A stretch of 64,000 nt of DNA, from NCBI RefSeq assembly GCF_007680605.1, contig NZ_VEIO01000008.1, forward strand, positions 62,001-126,000, written 5' to 3'. The translations under genes and the position numbers were made by a program. Positions 1 to 9,318 of the stretch are shown piece by piece. The first letter of the stretch is position 1. Each line of letters begins with the position of its first letter. The stretch is from Paenibacillus xylanexedens. Lineage in GTDB: Bacteria > Bacillota > Bacilli > Paenibacillales > Paenibacillaceae. The notes under the pieces are model-generated. The model made no database searches. It saw nothing but the letters and a program-made list of their open reading frames with translations, and was not told the origin of the DNA.

Positions 1-1712
1 CTTTTGGACATCGCCGCCTCAGCGTAATGGACCCGGAGAACGGGGCACAGCCCATGCATGCCTTGCAAGGAGATTACTCCTATACCGTTGTGTATAACGG
101 AGAACTATACAATGCACCCGAATTGAAAAAAGAGTTGCTTCAGCGTGGGCACCATTTCCGTACTCAATGTGACACAGAAGTTCTGCTCGCCTCATATATC
201 GAATGGGGACCGGCATGTGTTGAAAAGTTTAACGGTATCTTTGCTTTTGCGATATGGGACGGCGCAAGAGAACAGGTCTTCATAGCCCGCGACCGGCTGG
301 GCGTCAAACCTCTGTTTTACAGTAATGCAAAGGATACACTTATATTTGGTTCAGAACCCAAAGCGTTGCTCCTTCATCCAGATGTGGAAGCGGCCGTAGG
401 ACCCGAAGGACTCGCCGAAGTATTTATTGTCGGACCTGCACGAACACCAGGACACGGTGTGTACTCTTCACTTCATGAACTGAAGCCCGCTCACGCCATG
501 ATATACAGCCGGAATGGGATCAAGACCTATGCCTATTGGAAGTTGGAATCCGTGCAACACGAACATAATCTGGAAGAGACTGCAGTTGAAGTACGCCGTT
601 TGTTACAGGATACGCTGGAACGCCAGTTAGCTTCCGATGTTCCTGTATGCTCTCTTTTATCCGGCGGCCTTGACTCCAGTGCCTTATCAGCTCTGGCTGT
701 TGATTATTACAACCGGACAGGGCAAGGCCAAGTGAGTACGTATTCGGTTGATTATGTGGATAATGCGAAACACTTTCAAGCCCATTCCTTTCAGCCCGGG
801 GCCGATGGCCCATGGATCCAGAGGATGGTGGATGAGCTCAAAACCGATCATCACTGGATCGAGATTGAAAATGGCGAACTCGTTCACGCACTTACTCAAG
901 CTATGCTGGTAAGAGATTTGCCGGGTATGGCAGACGTCGACTCATCCTTGTATCTATTCTGTAAAGAGATCAAAAAAGGAGCGACTGTCGCCATCTCCGG
1001 CGAAGCTGCTGACGAGGTATTCGGCGGGTACCCATGGTTTCACCGAGATGAAATGCTGAATTCAGGTACATTCCCTTGGTCTGTAGCACCCGACATGCGA
1101 GCAGGGCTGTTATCTCCAGACATTCGGGAGTGGATCAGACCACTCGACTACCTTGCAGACCGATACTCGGATGCCGTAGCAGAGGTTCCACGACTGGAAG
1201 GGGAAACGGGGAAAACGGCTCAGATGCGTGTTATGTCTTACTTGAATATTACCCGTTTCATGCCTACACTGCTGGATCGCAAAGACCGGATGAGTATGGG
1301 CGCTGGTCTGGAAGTGCGCGTCCCTTATTGCGATCATCGGCTCATCCAATATGTGTTTAACATTCCCTGGGAAATGAAAATTACCGGTGGAAGAGAGAAA
1401 GGTATTTTGCGAAAAGCGCTTGAAGGTGTCCTGCCTGACGATGTGCTGTATCGTAAAAAGAGTCCATATCCCAAAACACATAATCCGCAGTATCTTGCAG
1501 CAGTCAAGCAGCAGGTTCTTGAAATACTGGATGATCCAACTTCGCCGATCCTGCCTCTAATCGACAAAGTACAGATTCGGAATCTCGCCTCTTCACCAGA
1601 TGCCTCATCCAATCTGCCGTGGTTTGGACAATTAATGTCAGGGCCACAGTTGTTTGCTTATTTGACTCAAATCAATAGCTGGCTGAAAACATATAACGTT
1701 GCGATCCGATGA
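1..1712 (+). CDS. asnB: Asparagine synthase (glutamine-hydrolysing), 5' end outside window
   Basis: Converts aspartate, ATP and glutamine to asparagine in the cytosol. The reading frame is open from the first base and reads FGHRRLSVMDPENGAQPM before the first internal ATG, the usual AsnB glutaminase-domain sequence, so the gene begins upstream and about 45 residues, including the catalytic Cys2, are missing from the window. The glutaminase domain occupies roughly nt 1-570. The synthetase domain follows with the ATP pyrophosphatase loop SGGLDSS near nt 660-680 and a SGEAADEVFGGY segment near nt 1000-1030, both typical of the family. The C-terminal part is complete and ends in TGA. It is a lone plus-strand gene convergent with the chemoreceptor gene. 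The family also includes members that amidate cell-wall peptides or antibiotics, which sequence alone does not exclude. Confidence 0.93.
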   Translation, partial: FGHRRLSVMDPENGAQPMHALQGDYSYTVVYNGELYNAPELKKELLQRGHHFRTQCDTEVLLASYIEWGPACVEKFNGIFAFAIWDGAREQVFIARDRLGVKPLFYSNAKDTLIFGSEPKALLLHPDVEAAVGPEGLAEVFIVGPARTPGHGVYSSLHELKPAHAMIYSRNGIKTYAYWKLESVQHEHNLEETAVEVRRLLQDTLERQLASDVPVCSLLSGGLDSSALSALAVDYYNRTGQGQVSTYSVDYVDNAKHFQAHSFQPGADGPWIQRMVDELKTDHHWIEIENGELVHALTQAMLVRDLPGMADVDSSLYLFCKEIKKGATVAISGEAADEVFGGYPWFHRDEMLNSGTFPWSVAPDMRAGLLSPDIREWIRPLDYLADRYSDAVAEVPRLEGETGKTAQMRVMSYLNITRFMPTLLDRKDRMSMGAGLEVRVPYCDHRLIQYVFNIPWEMKITGGREKGILRKALEGVLPDDVLYRKKSPYPKTHNPQYLAAVKQQVLEILDDPTSPILPLIDKVQIRNLASSPDASSNLPWFGQLMSGPQLFAYLTQINSWLKTYNVAIR

Positions 1713-1742
1713 TTCAATTCGCTATCTTCACAACCGCAATAA

Positions 1743-1780
1743 AAAATGCCCCGTACCATCAACATGGTGCAGGGCATTTC
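1743..1780 (-). terminator. Rho-independent terminator between convergent asnB and mcp
   Basis: AATGCCC and GGGCATT arms with an inner ACCAT/ATGGT pairing form a hairpin. On the minus strand it is followed by TTTTTT, so it best serves the chemoreceptor gene. On the plus strand a weaker T-rich run follows some 20 nt later. Confidence 0.8.
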
Positions 1781-1801
1781 ACATATTTACCTTTTTTTCA
1801 T

Positions 1802-3499
1802 TTAAGAAACTTTAAAACGAGCAACAGACTGCTGTAACATCTCCGCCATAGATGAAAGATCATTCGCAGCCGATGCAATCTCTTGCATCGCAGACAATTG
1901 CTCTTCGGTTGTTGCACTTACTTCTTCTGTGCCCGCAGCCGCGTTCTCCGTTACATCCATGATTGATTTCATAGACGCATTAATCTGCTCTACGCCAGCA
2001 TTCATCTGTTCAATGGAAGCAGACACTTCCTGCGCTTGTCCCGCAACACCACTAACTGAAGTTCGAATCTGGTCAAAAGTAGACCCTGCCTGGTGTACTA
2101 ATTGTATTCCTTCCTGCACCTCAGAAGATACCACGCTCATCGAATGCGCAGCATTTCTCATGCCTGTCTCAATGGAAGAAACAAGTCCGACAATTTCTCC
2201 TGCAGACTGTGCGGATTGCTCTGACAATTTTCGAACCTCGGTAGCCACGACCTGGAATCCTCTGCCGTGCTCTCCAGCTCTCGCAGCTTCAATGGCTGCA
2301 TTAAGAGACAACAGATTCGTCTGGGCAGATATTTCCGAAATCGCGTCTACCATTTTCACAATATCTGTCGAGTGTTTACTAAGTTCTTCAATAACTCCTG
2401 CAAGGCTCGAAACTGTATTCTGAATGGAATTCATCTGACCAACCGCTGTGCGAATGGATTCACTCCCCGATATCGTCTGGGCAGAAGCTTCAGCAGCCTG
2501 CTCGGAAACAACGGTTGTATTTTCAGCCACTTGCCGGAAACCGGTAGCCAGTTCATTCATCGTCTGGAAACCTTCGCTGACCATACGAACCTGGGCATCC
2601 ATCCCTGTTGCGATCTCACCCATCGTAGTGGCTACTTGTTCATTAGCTATAGCCGTCTGTTCGGTACTTGCCGTTAATTCTTCCGACGAAGCTGCTACAC
2701 GTTCTGCACTATCATTCACTTGATGAATCAGCGTACGCAAATTGACGGACATCACATTAAATGCTTCAGCCATCTCCCCGATCTCGTCTTTGTTACGAAT
2801 CTTCAATGATTCCCCTGTTAAGTCACCTTCCGCAATACGGCTAGCGGCTTGTGCAACAGCCTGCACCGGTTTGGAGATCATTCGGCCGATGACCGTTGCG
2901 ATGGCCAGACCAATAATAATAGAAACGATACCCAGGATGCTGATTAACCGAAGAACCGTAGCCGTCTGAACATTGGCCGCAGCGATCCCTTCATCCATTG
3001 CTTTTTGCTGATGGTCTTCCATCGACTCAACGATATTCTCAAATTCAGTTATAAGCGGCGGGACGGTATTTTCCATTAACCGGGATATTTCTTCCACATT
3101 CCCTTGCTTGGTCAAAGACATTACGTTTTTTGAGATATCATAATATTGGCTCATCAATTTTTCGGAGTCTGCCAGATATTGTTTCATATTGGTACTGGTA
3201 ACTGTCGCTTTTAATTCTTCGCTCAATTTTATGTAATCTTCATACGCTTGCTGAAATGCGTCCTCATTCTCCTGACCAGGTTTCATGATGTAATTCCTGA
3301 GAGCCACTTGTTGTGATTTCAGGTCAATCGTCATATTTTTAATTTTAAGCAATTTGCTTGTTCTATCATTGATTAAATCGGTGAACGTTTTTTCCAAACT
3401 TACAAATTGAAAGTATGAAATAGCTGTAACCGTTACCAACAACACTAAAACGGACGAAAAACCGATAAGTAACTTTTGACTGATGGATACCCTTTTCAC
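1802..3499 (-). CDS. Methyl-accepting chemotaxis protein
   Basis: A transmembrane chemoreceptor of 565 residues that would signal through CheA/CheW. A first membrane segment (about residues 10-32) is followed by an extracellular four-helix-bundle-type sensor region (33-185), a second membrane segment (186-206), a HAMP linker containing ISKPVQAVAQAA, and a long coiled-coil signalling domain. The conserved cytoplasmic tip is visible as EISAQTNLLSLNAAIEAARA. Translation starts at GTG, nine or so bases after GGGAGG. The ligand cannot be read from the sequence. It stands alone, downstream of the STM4011 operon on the same strand but separated by an AT-rich gap that should hold its own promoter. 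Confidence 0.93.
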   Translation of the reverse strand: MKRVSISQKLLIGFSSVLVLLVTVTAISYFQFVSLEKTFTDLINDRTSKLLKIKNMTIDLKSQQVALRNYIMKPGQENEDAFQQAYEDYIKLSEELKATVTSTNMKQYLADSEKLMSQYYDISKNVMSLTKQGNVEEISRLMENTVPPLITEFENIVESMEDHQQKAMDEGIAAANVQTATVLRLISILGIVSIIIGLAIATVIGRMISKPVQAVAQAASRIAEGDLTGESLKIRNKDEIGEMAEAFNVMSVNLRTLIHQVNDSAERVAASSEELTASTEQTAIANEQVATTMGEIATGMDAQVRMVSEGFQTMNELATGFRQVAENTTVVSEQAAEASAQTISGSESIRTAVGQMNSIQNTVSSLAGVIEELSKHSTDIVKMVDAISEISAQTNLLSLNAAIEAARAGEHGRGFQVVATEVRKLSEQSAQSAGEIVGLVSSIETGMRNAAHSMSVVSSEVQEGIQLVHQAGSTFDQIRTSVSGVAGQAQEVSASIEQMNAGVEQINASMKSIMDVTENAAAGTEEVSATTEEQLSAMQEIASAANDLSSMAEMLQQSVARFKVS

Positions 3500-3837
3500 G
3501 TTGAATTCCTCCCGAATTTCAATACAAGTATGTAAAATAATTTATACTTTTTCACACTCACCCCCAACAATAAGCCTAAAGACCTATAAATTTATATATA
3601 ACAATATAATAATTATATATATCATTCAATAAACAGGTCTTTATTCCTAATTAATACTAACCCAAAACCACCAAAACTTGAAACATAAAATATATTAAAT
3701 TTGCAACAAAAAAAGTCAAGACCTATTTACTAAGGATTTAGGAATCTTTCTTTTATTACAGAAAATAAAAAAACACCCTCCAGTACACTTGCAAACAAAC
3801 CTTACGGTCTGAGGCAAGCACTTACTGAAAGATGAGT
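3500..3837. other. AT-rich intergenic region, mcp promoter side
   Basis: No gene is supported here. The middle is very AT-rich (runs of TATATA near 3590-3620). A small hairpin CAGACC-GTAA-GGTTTG (minus strand, 3796-3811) followed by TTT lies just after the stop of the STM4011-family gene and may be a weak terminator. The mcp promoter is expected in this gap but no convincing -35/-10 pair was assigned. Confidence 0.4.
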
Positions 3838-4701
3838 TTATTGATGAATGAAGGTCGGATTCCGCTCTAGCAGTCCTGTGCCAAATTTGTCTCTGAACGG
3901 GGAATCCTGCATATGAATGTATCCGATGTAACAACCGCATTTTTTCATACCACAAGGCCGGTCTTTAGCCAAAGCCTGCAAACCATCACGATAGAGATGA
4001 CCGATGATACGTCGATCCTTATAACATCTTTTCACATGACCCGAGCCTTGAACATAAAACACATCCGAGCCTGCAGCACAGCGTTTACCCAAGCTATCAT
4101 AGTCCTGCAAATTCCCTTCAAAGAACGGGTCAATGTCCTTGAGGAACTTGATTTCGTCCGGGATGTAGTAGTTCGGCCGATCTTTGAACGCATTGATCCA
4201 CATATATACATCGTCAGGCAGGGCATTCCTCATGGATTCTATGGCTGGAAATGCACTGCGTAGTCCAACCGTGCCGACGCTGAAAGACAGCCCCATCTGC
4301 CGTAATGTCATACATTGGTTCACAAAGGAATTCTCTTTGGTCTCACGAGGGTGATACGTTGCCCAGAAGGCCGCTTTGTCTGCATGCAACTCACTTGCCC
4401 ACTCCAGTTTTACAGAAAGGTTGGTCTGAATCGCTACCTTATCCACATGAGCCATATGTGACAATTCAACCATCGCTTCGCGATACCAGCGCCTCACCAA
4501 AGCTTCGCCGTAGGGGTTAAAAAAGATCGAAAAACGATGCCCATGAATCTCCTGTTCTCTCACCCAGTTTACAAACTGGCGAAGCTGCTGTTCATCCACG
4601 TTTAAAGTTTCTTTGGAATCCACTGTTTTGCTAAACGGACAGTAAGGACAGTCATAGTTACAAGAGGACAACTTTCCCCGGTAATACAAGGTCGCTCTCA
4701 T
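3838..4701 (-). CDS. STM4011-family radical SAM protein
   Basis: A 287-residue radical SAM enzyme whose reaction is unknown. The start was placed at the ATG that overlaps the stop of the upstream gene (ATGA), which gives MRATLYYRGKLSSCNYDCPYC; a longer open frame exists but has no ribosome site. The cluster-binding CxxxCxxC motif is C14, C18, C21. The C-terminal third carries further cysteines (GKRCAAG, KRCYKD, RPCGMKKCGCY) resembling an auxiliary iron-sulfur (SPASM-like) region. It is the last gene of the five-gene operon and probably is translationally coupled to the second radical SAM gene. Family name is from recall of the STM4011 set in Salmonella; no function is known to me. Confidence 0.85.
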   Translation of the reverse strand: MRATLYYRGKLSSCNYDCPYCPFSKTVDSKETLNVDEQQLRQFVNWVREQEIHGHRFSIFFNPYGEALVRRWYREAMVELSHMAHVDKVAIQTNLSVKLEWASELHADKAAFWATYHPRETKENSFVNQCMTLRQMGLSFSVGTVGLRSAFPAIESMRNALPDDVYMWINAFKDRPNYYIPDEIKFLKDIDPFFEGNLQDYDSLGKRCAAGSDVFYVQGSGHVKRCYKDRRIIGHLYRDGLQALAKDRPCGMKKCGCYIGYIHMQDSPFRDKFGTGLLERNPTFIHQ

Positions 4702-6083
4702 GAGAAAACAAATCCTTCCATCTGCTCCCGAATATCCGCAGAAATAAGCCAGTCTCCAATGGCATCGGAGTATCCCAGCCCCTCCTCTGTCAAACGCAGC
4801 ACTTGCCCTCCGGCATCGACATCCAAGCATGCCATCTCTTCGACCAACAATTCGTTCAGCCAAGGGTAGTCAGACATCACATCTGTTCCGAACCTCTCTT
4901 GGTAAGCGGACAACATGAGTCCTTCCCGATGTAGCAGCGCTTTTAAAATAAATCGGCGTTTCTGCTCTTCACGGCTTAACACAATGCCATAATCAGCCAC
5001 ATCATAACGCTCCGTGCTCACATAATCAGCAATAATGCTTTGCGTGGCCTTATAGGTCACACCATATTTAGAAGCATAATGAACCTCGCTCGTATAGGAG
5101 CGGGCACCACATCCCAGACCGACCATGCCCTCTTCCTGACAACTGTACGGTAAAAGTGCTTTGGCAGAAGACTGCTCCTTCGCAAATCTGCGCATCGAAT
5201 ATTGCGTGTACCCTTTGCTTTTTAAAAGTTCACGCGCTGCTTTGTATAGTTGCATCCGAATATCCGGTCCTTGACGCTGAACATCCTCTGGCTTTACGAT
5301 CGTATTTTCCCGTGTATATAAAGGATAAATAAATACTTCCCCCGGATCATAAGCAAGCACACGTTCAAGGGAATAAATCCATGTCTCCTCCGTTTGTCCC
5401 GGTAAACCATAGATCAGATCCAGATTCAATAGCGGAAAATCATAACGAACAAGCTTCTCCAGAGCGCGTTCTACCTCTTGTGGTTTTTGCGGACGATAGA
5501 TGGCGGAAGCCTCTGCTTCAATAAAGCTCTGAATCCCCATACTCACCCGATCCACGAGTCGTTCCTTCAAGATGCTTAATTTCCCATCCGTCACGGTGTC
5601 AGGGGAAGTCTCCACCGATATAGAAGCTTGTGACGGATCAAGTCCCATCGTATGTTCAGCAATGTCAAACAGCCGGCTAAGCTGAGTCTCATTCAACAAT
5701 GTCGGTGTTCCCCCGCCGATGGCAAACCTCGAATACGGTCTACGTGAAGTCACTCGCGCCCATTGCTTCGCTTGACGTTCAAGTGCATCCACATACTGTT
5801 CATGGCTATCCTGCCGCTTGTCCGGCAGTGTGAACAGGTTGCAGAACCCGCAACGTGCAGCACAAAAAGGGATGTGCATGTATAAAAAGTAAGTCTCCGT
5901 ATCTTCCTTCTCCCACAGCGATTGCAACGGAACGGGCGGATTCAGTTCACGATATGCGGTCTTATGCGGGTAAGAGTACAGATAGGAACGATAAGGGAAT
6001 GTCAGCACATCACGAAGACTTGCTACTGGATCGGAGGCAGAATGTGTGACACCTGCTGTCGTTTGCTCTGCATACTCACTCAT
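4698..6083 (-). CDS. STM4012-family radical SAM protein (HemN/HemW-like)
   Basis: A 461-residue radical SAM protein with the coproporphyrinogen-oxidase-like signature HIPFCAARCGFCNLF (C74, C78, C81), a glycine-rich IGGGTPTLL loop and a DLIYGLPGQT segment, all shared with HemN/HemW. A C-terminal helical extension as in HemW is present. The genuine HemW works in heme insertion; this protein sits in the STM4011-4015 gene set, so a separate unknown modification is more likely. RBS AAGGAGGG lies seven bases upstream of ATG. It begins 12 nt after the hydrolase gene and overlaps the next gene by ATGA. Confidence 0.86.
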   Translation of the reverse strand: MSEYAEQTTAGVTHSASDPVASLRDVLTFPYRSYLYSYPHKTAYRELNPPVPLQSLWEKEDTETYFLYMHIPFCAARCGFCNLFTLPDKRQDSHEQYVDALERQAKQWARVTSRRPYSRFAIGGGTPTLLNETQLSRLFDIAEHTMGLDPSQASISVETSPDTVTDGKLSILKERLVDRVSMGIQSFIEAEASAIYRPQKPQEVERALEKLVRYDFPLLNLDLIYGLPGQTEETWIYSLERVLAYDPGEVFIYPLYTRENTIVKPEDVQRQGPDIRMQLYKAARELLKSKGYTQYSMRRFAKEQSSAKALLPYSCQEEGMVGLGCGARSYTSEVHYASKYGVTYKATQSIIADYVSTERYDVADYGIVLSREEQKRRFILKALLHREGLMLSAYQERFGTDVMSDYPWLNELLVEEMACLDVDAGGQVLRLTEEGLGYSDAIGDWLISADIREQMEGFVFS

Positions 6084-6095
6084 CGGCTTCCCTCC

Positions 6096-6881
6096 TTATA
6101 AAATAAATTCGCGATACGGCACCGTCCAAACAACATCATGCGCCAGTCGGTGTCCGTGATACCCATCCTCACCATAGGCAGTGCCATGGTCAGAAAAAGC
6201 AAGACAGAACGTTGGCCGTTCTCGCTTTCTCATCGCTTCAAACAACGGCCCTAACGCCTTATCCACATATCGCAGTGCAGCCCGCTGCGTCTCTACCGAG
6301 TCCTCTCGGGCTCCCTCAACGAAGTATCGGTTGGGGCCATGAATGGCGGAAACGTTCATGAAAAGAAAAAGCTTCTCTTCTGGTCCAATCTGGTTAAGCA
6401 GCTTTAAGGCATGGTTGACTTGATTCTCCGTTGACCTTGGATTCGTAACCCCAAAATTCATGCGCCAATAACTTTGCTGAAAATAACCAGGCAGCACTTT
6501 CGCGAGAGGATTCTTTTTCGTAAAAAATATGACACCACCGATACAGATCGTTCGATACCCTTCGGCGGCAAAGCCGGATACGATATCCGGTGTATCAAAC
6601 AACCAGGTATGAGGATGGGTTTGAAGTCCGGTATTCCGAGAATGGAACAACCGGATATGTGATGCTTTGTCTGTATTTGCAGGTGTGGGCATAAAACCGC
6701 CAAAAAAAGCATGGTGAGCCGCATACGTAAAGCTTCCCGGGGTATGCCGTTTCTCCCATGAACCCGAGCCGCACAGATTGGGGCAATGCTGTTCTTCGAG
6801 TTTGGCAACGTCATATCGCAGCGTATCCAGTGTAATCATCAATATATCATGGGAGCCTACAATGGTGTTCATATCAGGCAT
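6096..6881 (-). CDS. STM4013-family hydrolase (alkaline phosphatase/sulfatase fold)
   Basis: A 261-residue cytosolic protein of the alkaline phosphatase/sulfatase superfamily; substrate unknown. The N-terminus has the metal-binding strand ILMITLDTLRYD, and the C-terminal half has AFSDHGTAYGEDGYHGHR, which supplies the Asp-His and second His metal ligands expected of the fold. It is shorter than true sulfatases (about 450 or more residues) and has no signal peptide. GGAG precedes the ATG by nine bases. It overlaps the preceding ATP-grasp gene by 8 nt, indicating tight coupling. Confidence 0.83.
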   Translation of the reverse strand: MPDMNTIVGSHDILMITLDTLRYDVAKLEEQHCPNLCGSGSWEKRHTPGSFTYAAHHAFFGGFMPTPANTDKASHIRLFHSRNTGLQTHPHTWLFDTPDIVSGFAAEGYRTICIGGVIFFTKKNPLAKVLPGYFQQSYWRMNFGVTNPRSTENQVNHALKLLNQIGPEEKLFLFMNVSAIHGPNRYFVEGAREDSVETQRAALRYVDKALGPLFEAMRKRERPTFCLAFSDHGTAYGEDGYHGHRLAHDVVWTVPYREFIL

Positions 6882-8160
6882 GTCGAACAGGCTCCTTTCG
6901 CAAAAGCTTCATTTCCCATTCATAAGGGGACATCTCTTGATGTTTGACCCGGTATAACAAATCTCCGAACGGGTTCACATCCAGCACGTACGCTCTAGGT
7001 TGCATACCGCTGGTAAGCATCACATCAATGCCTGCCGACCATGAATTGGGGAAAGTCAACATCGTATCCCGAGCTACTCTCTGGATAATCGACATGTGTG
7101 GGTCGGGCAGACCAGCTTCCGCCGGTAGCATGCGCTCATTCCGTAAATGAAGATTGGTGATTGGTGTACGGCTAAGACGCATGACCGCATGTCCAGCCTG
7201 CCCTGCCGCTACGAGTTGACGAATATCATAAGCGCGCTGATCCAGTGTTGCTTTGGGCATCCACCGTTCAATTTGAGCCCCTTCAGCACAAAGCCAGTCC
7301 AGCAGTGTACGAATCTCTCCAGGATGCGCATACTTTTGCAGTTTACCCTCGTTATAAAAGAGCGTTCTACCCTGACTGGTTTCCATACCTACGGTTGTCA
7401 CAGCAATCTCTGCCCCTGTTCGCGGATTCACCTGATATGCAACCACGCCAGAAGCAGCCGAGCCGCAAGCAAGCTTGACAAAAACGCGATGCATCCGTGA
7501 GGCGTCCATCGCTGCTCGCAACTGTTCCCAGCACTGAATTGGCTCGGAAGAAGGTAATATCGGTGGCACCGAAATTCCATGACGCATGAGGTGAAGCTGG
7601 CATTCTCTTTTATCAAACATCATGCCAATCTCGTCAGGATCATTCCAGAATTGCACATCAGGCCATACTTCACGCGCTTCTCGGGCAATCCGGTCAAGAC
7701 AAGCCTTCCAGCCTCTGAACCATTGGGCAGGGGCATAAATTCTACCCCATTGTTGCTCTAATGTGAGCGCTGCTTCGGCGGAGAAAGATTCACCTGGTAG
7801 CCGTTCCACTGAAGATATCAGGTCATTTGGCAAGCTAAGCTTCAAACCCTCAAAACTAGTCGATTGATTGTTCAATACTATACCGCCAAAGCCTTCGTAG
7901 TCGGTTGCCCCGAGATGTAACAGCCCGCGCTCCACCTCCCAATCCTCCCCGGGAGCATCCAATCGAATGAGCAGGCTAGGGGAACCAAACTGCACAAGTT
8001 CGGCAAGACTGCCTCCGTGTCTCCAGGTTCGAAGCAGATTCTCATAAGACAACACCGTCGCGGGTTTCATGCCCATTCGGCTTCTGGCTTCTTGTATTCC
8101 TTCCGTTCGTCGGTTACCCGGGTTACTGATTAATAATAGATCCTTTTCATGCCACATCAT
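6874..8160 (-). CDS. STM4014-family ATP-grasp protein
   Basis: A 428-residue protein with features of the ATP-grasp ligase fold: a nucleotide-binding strand FVKLACGSAASGVVAYQ near residue 225 and a metal-binding segment YVLDVNPFGDLLY near the C-terminus. ATP-grasp enzymes join a carboxylate to an amine or thiol through an acyl phosphate, so it may ligate an amino acid or peptide-like group; that is inference. Its start directly abuts the stop of the LRR gene and its end overlaps the hydrolase gene. Named after STM4014 of Salmonella by recall. Confidence 0.82.
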   Translation of the reverse strand: MMWHEKDLLLISNPGNRRTEGIQEARSRMGMKPATVLSYENLLRTWRHGGSLAELVQFGSPSLLIRLDAPGEDWEVERGLLHLGATDYEGFGGIVLNNQSTSFEGLKLSLPNDLISSVERLPGESFSAEAALTLEQQWGRIYAPAQWFRGWKACLDRIAREAREVWPDVQFWNDPDEIGMMFDKRECQLHLMRHGISVPPILPSSEPIQCWEQLRAAMDASRMHRVFVKLACGSAASGVVAYQVNPRTGAEIAVTTVGMETSQGRTLFYNEGKLQKYAHPGEIRTLLDWLCAEGAQIERWMPKATLDQRAYDIRQLVAAGQAGHAVMRLSRTPITNLHLRNERMLPAEAGLPDPHMSIIQRVARDTMLTFPNSWSAGIDVMLTSGMQPRAYVLDVNPFGDLLYRVKHQEMSPYEWEMKLLRKEPVRHA

Positions 8161-9003
8161 TTATTCTGTCAGCATCGGGAAACGCCAGTCATCCTCATCA
8201 CTTTCCTGCTGGTCACTGACATCCACCGACATGCCTGATTGTTTAAAACGCTCCATCATTTCGTCCGTCATGAAGTGATAGCTCAGGTTCAAATGTTTTA
8301 ATTGTTTGATTTGTTCGCTGGCAAGCAACGCCTCCGCGCCTTCATCGGATAGTGTGCCTTCGGAGAAATCAAGTATCTGAATCTGCTCCAAGATCGATGC
8401 ATCTGCAGCAGCTTTGGCAATCTCGTCCTGTATTTCGCTGTCCTTCAAACCAAGGTACTCCAGTTTAGGGAAACGCCCTTTTTCAAGCAATGGCAGTACG
8501 TCCTCTAATGAACCGTTAAATCCGTAATCTTCCACACCCAGATACAGTTCGAGCTTGCGCAATTCAGGCAATTCGGCGGCGGCAATGGAATGTAACACTT
8601 TTTTCGGCAGACCGCCACAGATAATAATTAATTCTTCCAGCTTGCTGTGCTGGAGAGGTTCCAGTTCAAGTCCGCTGCTGCCTTTGATCACAAACGAGGT
8701 CAAATTCGGAAAAGCTTGCAGAATCGGCGCAAGATTCGTCTGAACAATCCAGGACACTTCGCATTCTTCGGACTCCATATCTCCGATAAACAATTGTTTT
8801 AGAGCCGGAAAACCTGGTGCAAGCTGAATTAGCATATCTTTGAATTCCTGCGGAGAATTTTCATAAGCTTGTCCCCAATCTCCAATGATCAGACTTTCCA
8901 GCGTAGCCGCTTCCGGTTTTGCTGCCAAATCTTGAAGAAGTGTCTCCATTCGAATACCTTCTTCATAGTCATCGTAATTTACAACCAGCTTCACTTCTTG
9001 CAT
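8161..9003 (-). CDS. STM4015-family leucine-rich-repeat protein
   Basis: A 280-residue protein of leucine-rich repeats, for example LEELIIICGGLP, LRKLELYLG, LEYLGLKDSEI, IQILDFSEGTLSDEG and LKHLNLSYHFMT, in the style of bacterial LRR solenoids that bind proteins or peptides. The start was moved to ATG 9003 because GGGAGGG lies seven bases upstream; an in-frame ATG at 9033 has no ribosome site. It is the first gene of the operon. An acidic tail with residues DQQESDEDDW precedes the end. Its role as a substrate-presenting or partner-binding subunit is inference. Confidence 0.83.
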   Translation of the reverse strand: MQEVKLVVNYDDYEEGIRMETLLQDLAAKPEAATLESLIIGDWGQAYENSPQEFKDMLIQLAPGFPALKQLFIGDMESEECEVSWIVQTNLAPILQAFPNLTSFVIKGSSGLELEPLQHSKLEELIIICGGLPKKVLHSIAAAELPELRKLELYLGVEDYGFNGSLEDVLPLLEKGRFPKLEYLGLKDSEIQDEIAKAAADASILEQIQILDFSEGTLSDEGAEALLASEQIKQLKHLNLSYHFMTDEMMERFKQSGMSVDVSDQQESDEDDWRFPMLTE

Positions 9004-9318
9004 GCCAAATCCCTCCCGTATAAGGTGTATCATCCTTCACTAATCTGAATGTTAACCCATACCCGGCATGACTTGCAACTTCTTCCAACCCCAGTCCCAA
9101 TGCCATTCCCAATCGTGCAAACCACCTCCTGTTCGGTATAGGAAAAAGAACATACGTTCCCCATATCTAATATCCTTAATCAGTCAAGATATCTAGGTAC
9201 ATGGAAGGAGCACACTTGATTAGCTTAACAACGCATATCAAAAAAACGCTAACAGAGTGACAACTTTTCCCCACAGGAATGAAAGTTGTTTCCATTAACG
9301 TCTTGATGAATTCAATGC
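9004..9318. other. Intergenic region upstream of the STM4015 operon
   Basis: No gene is supported. A hairpin with arms ACAACTTT/AAAGTTGT lies at about 9260-9290, downstream of the rdgB stop, without a U-run, so it is at best a weak terminator or processing signal. The promoter of the five-gene operon must lie in this gap but no confident boxes were found. Confidence 0.4.

Noticed and set aside
4704..4863. Upstream extension of the STM4011-family gene
   Set aside because: Overlaps the STM4012 gene in another frame, is Arg/Cys-rich shadow sequence and lacks a ribosome site.
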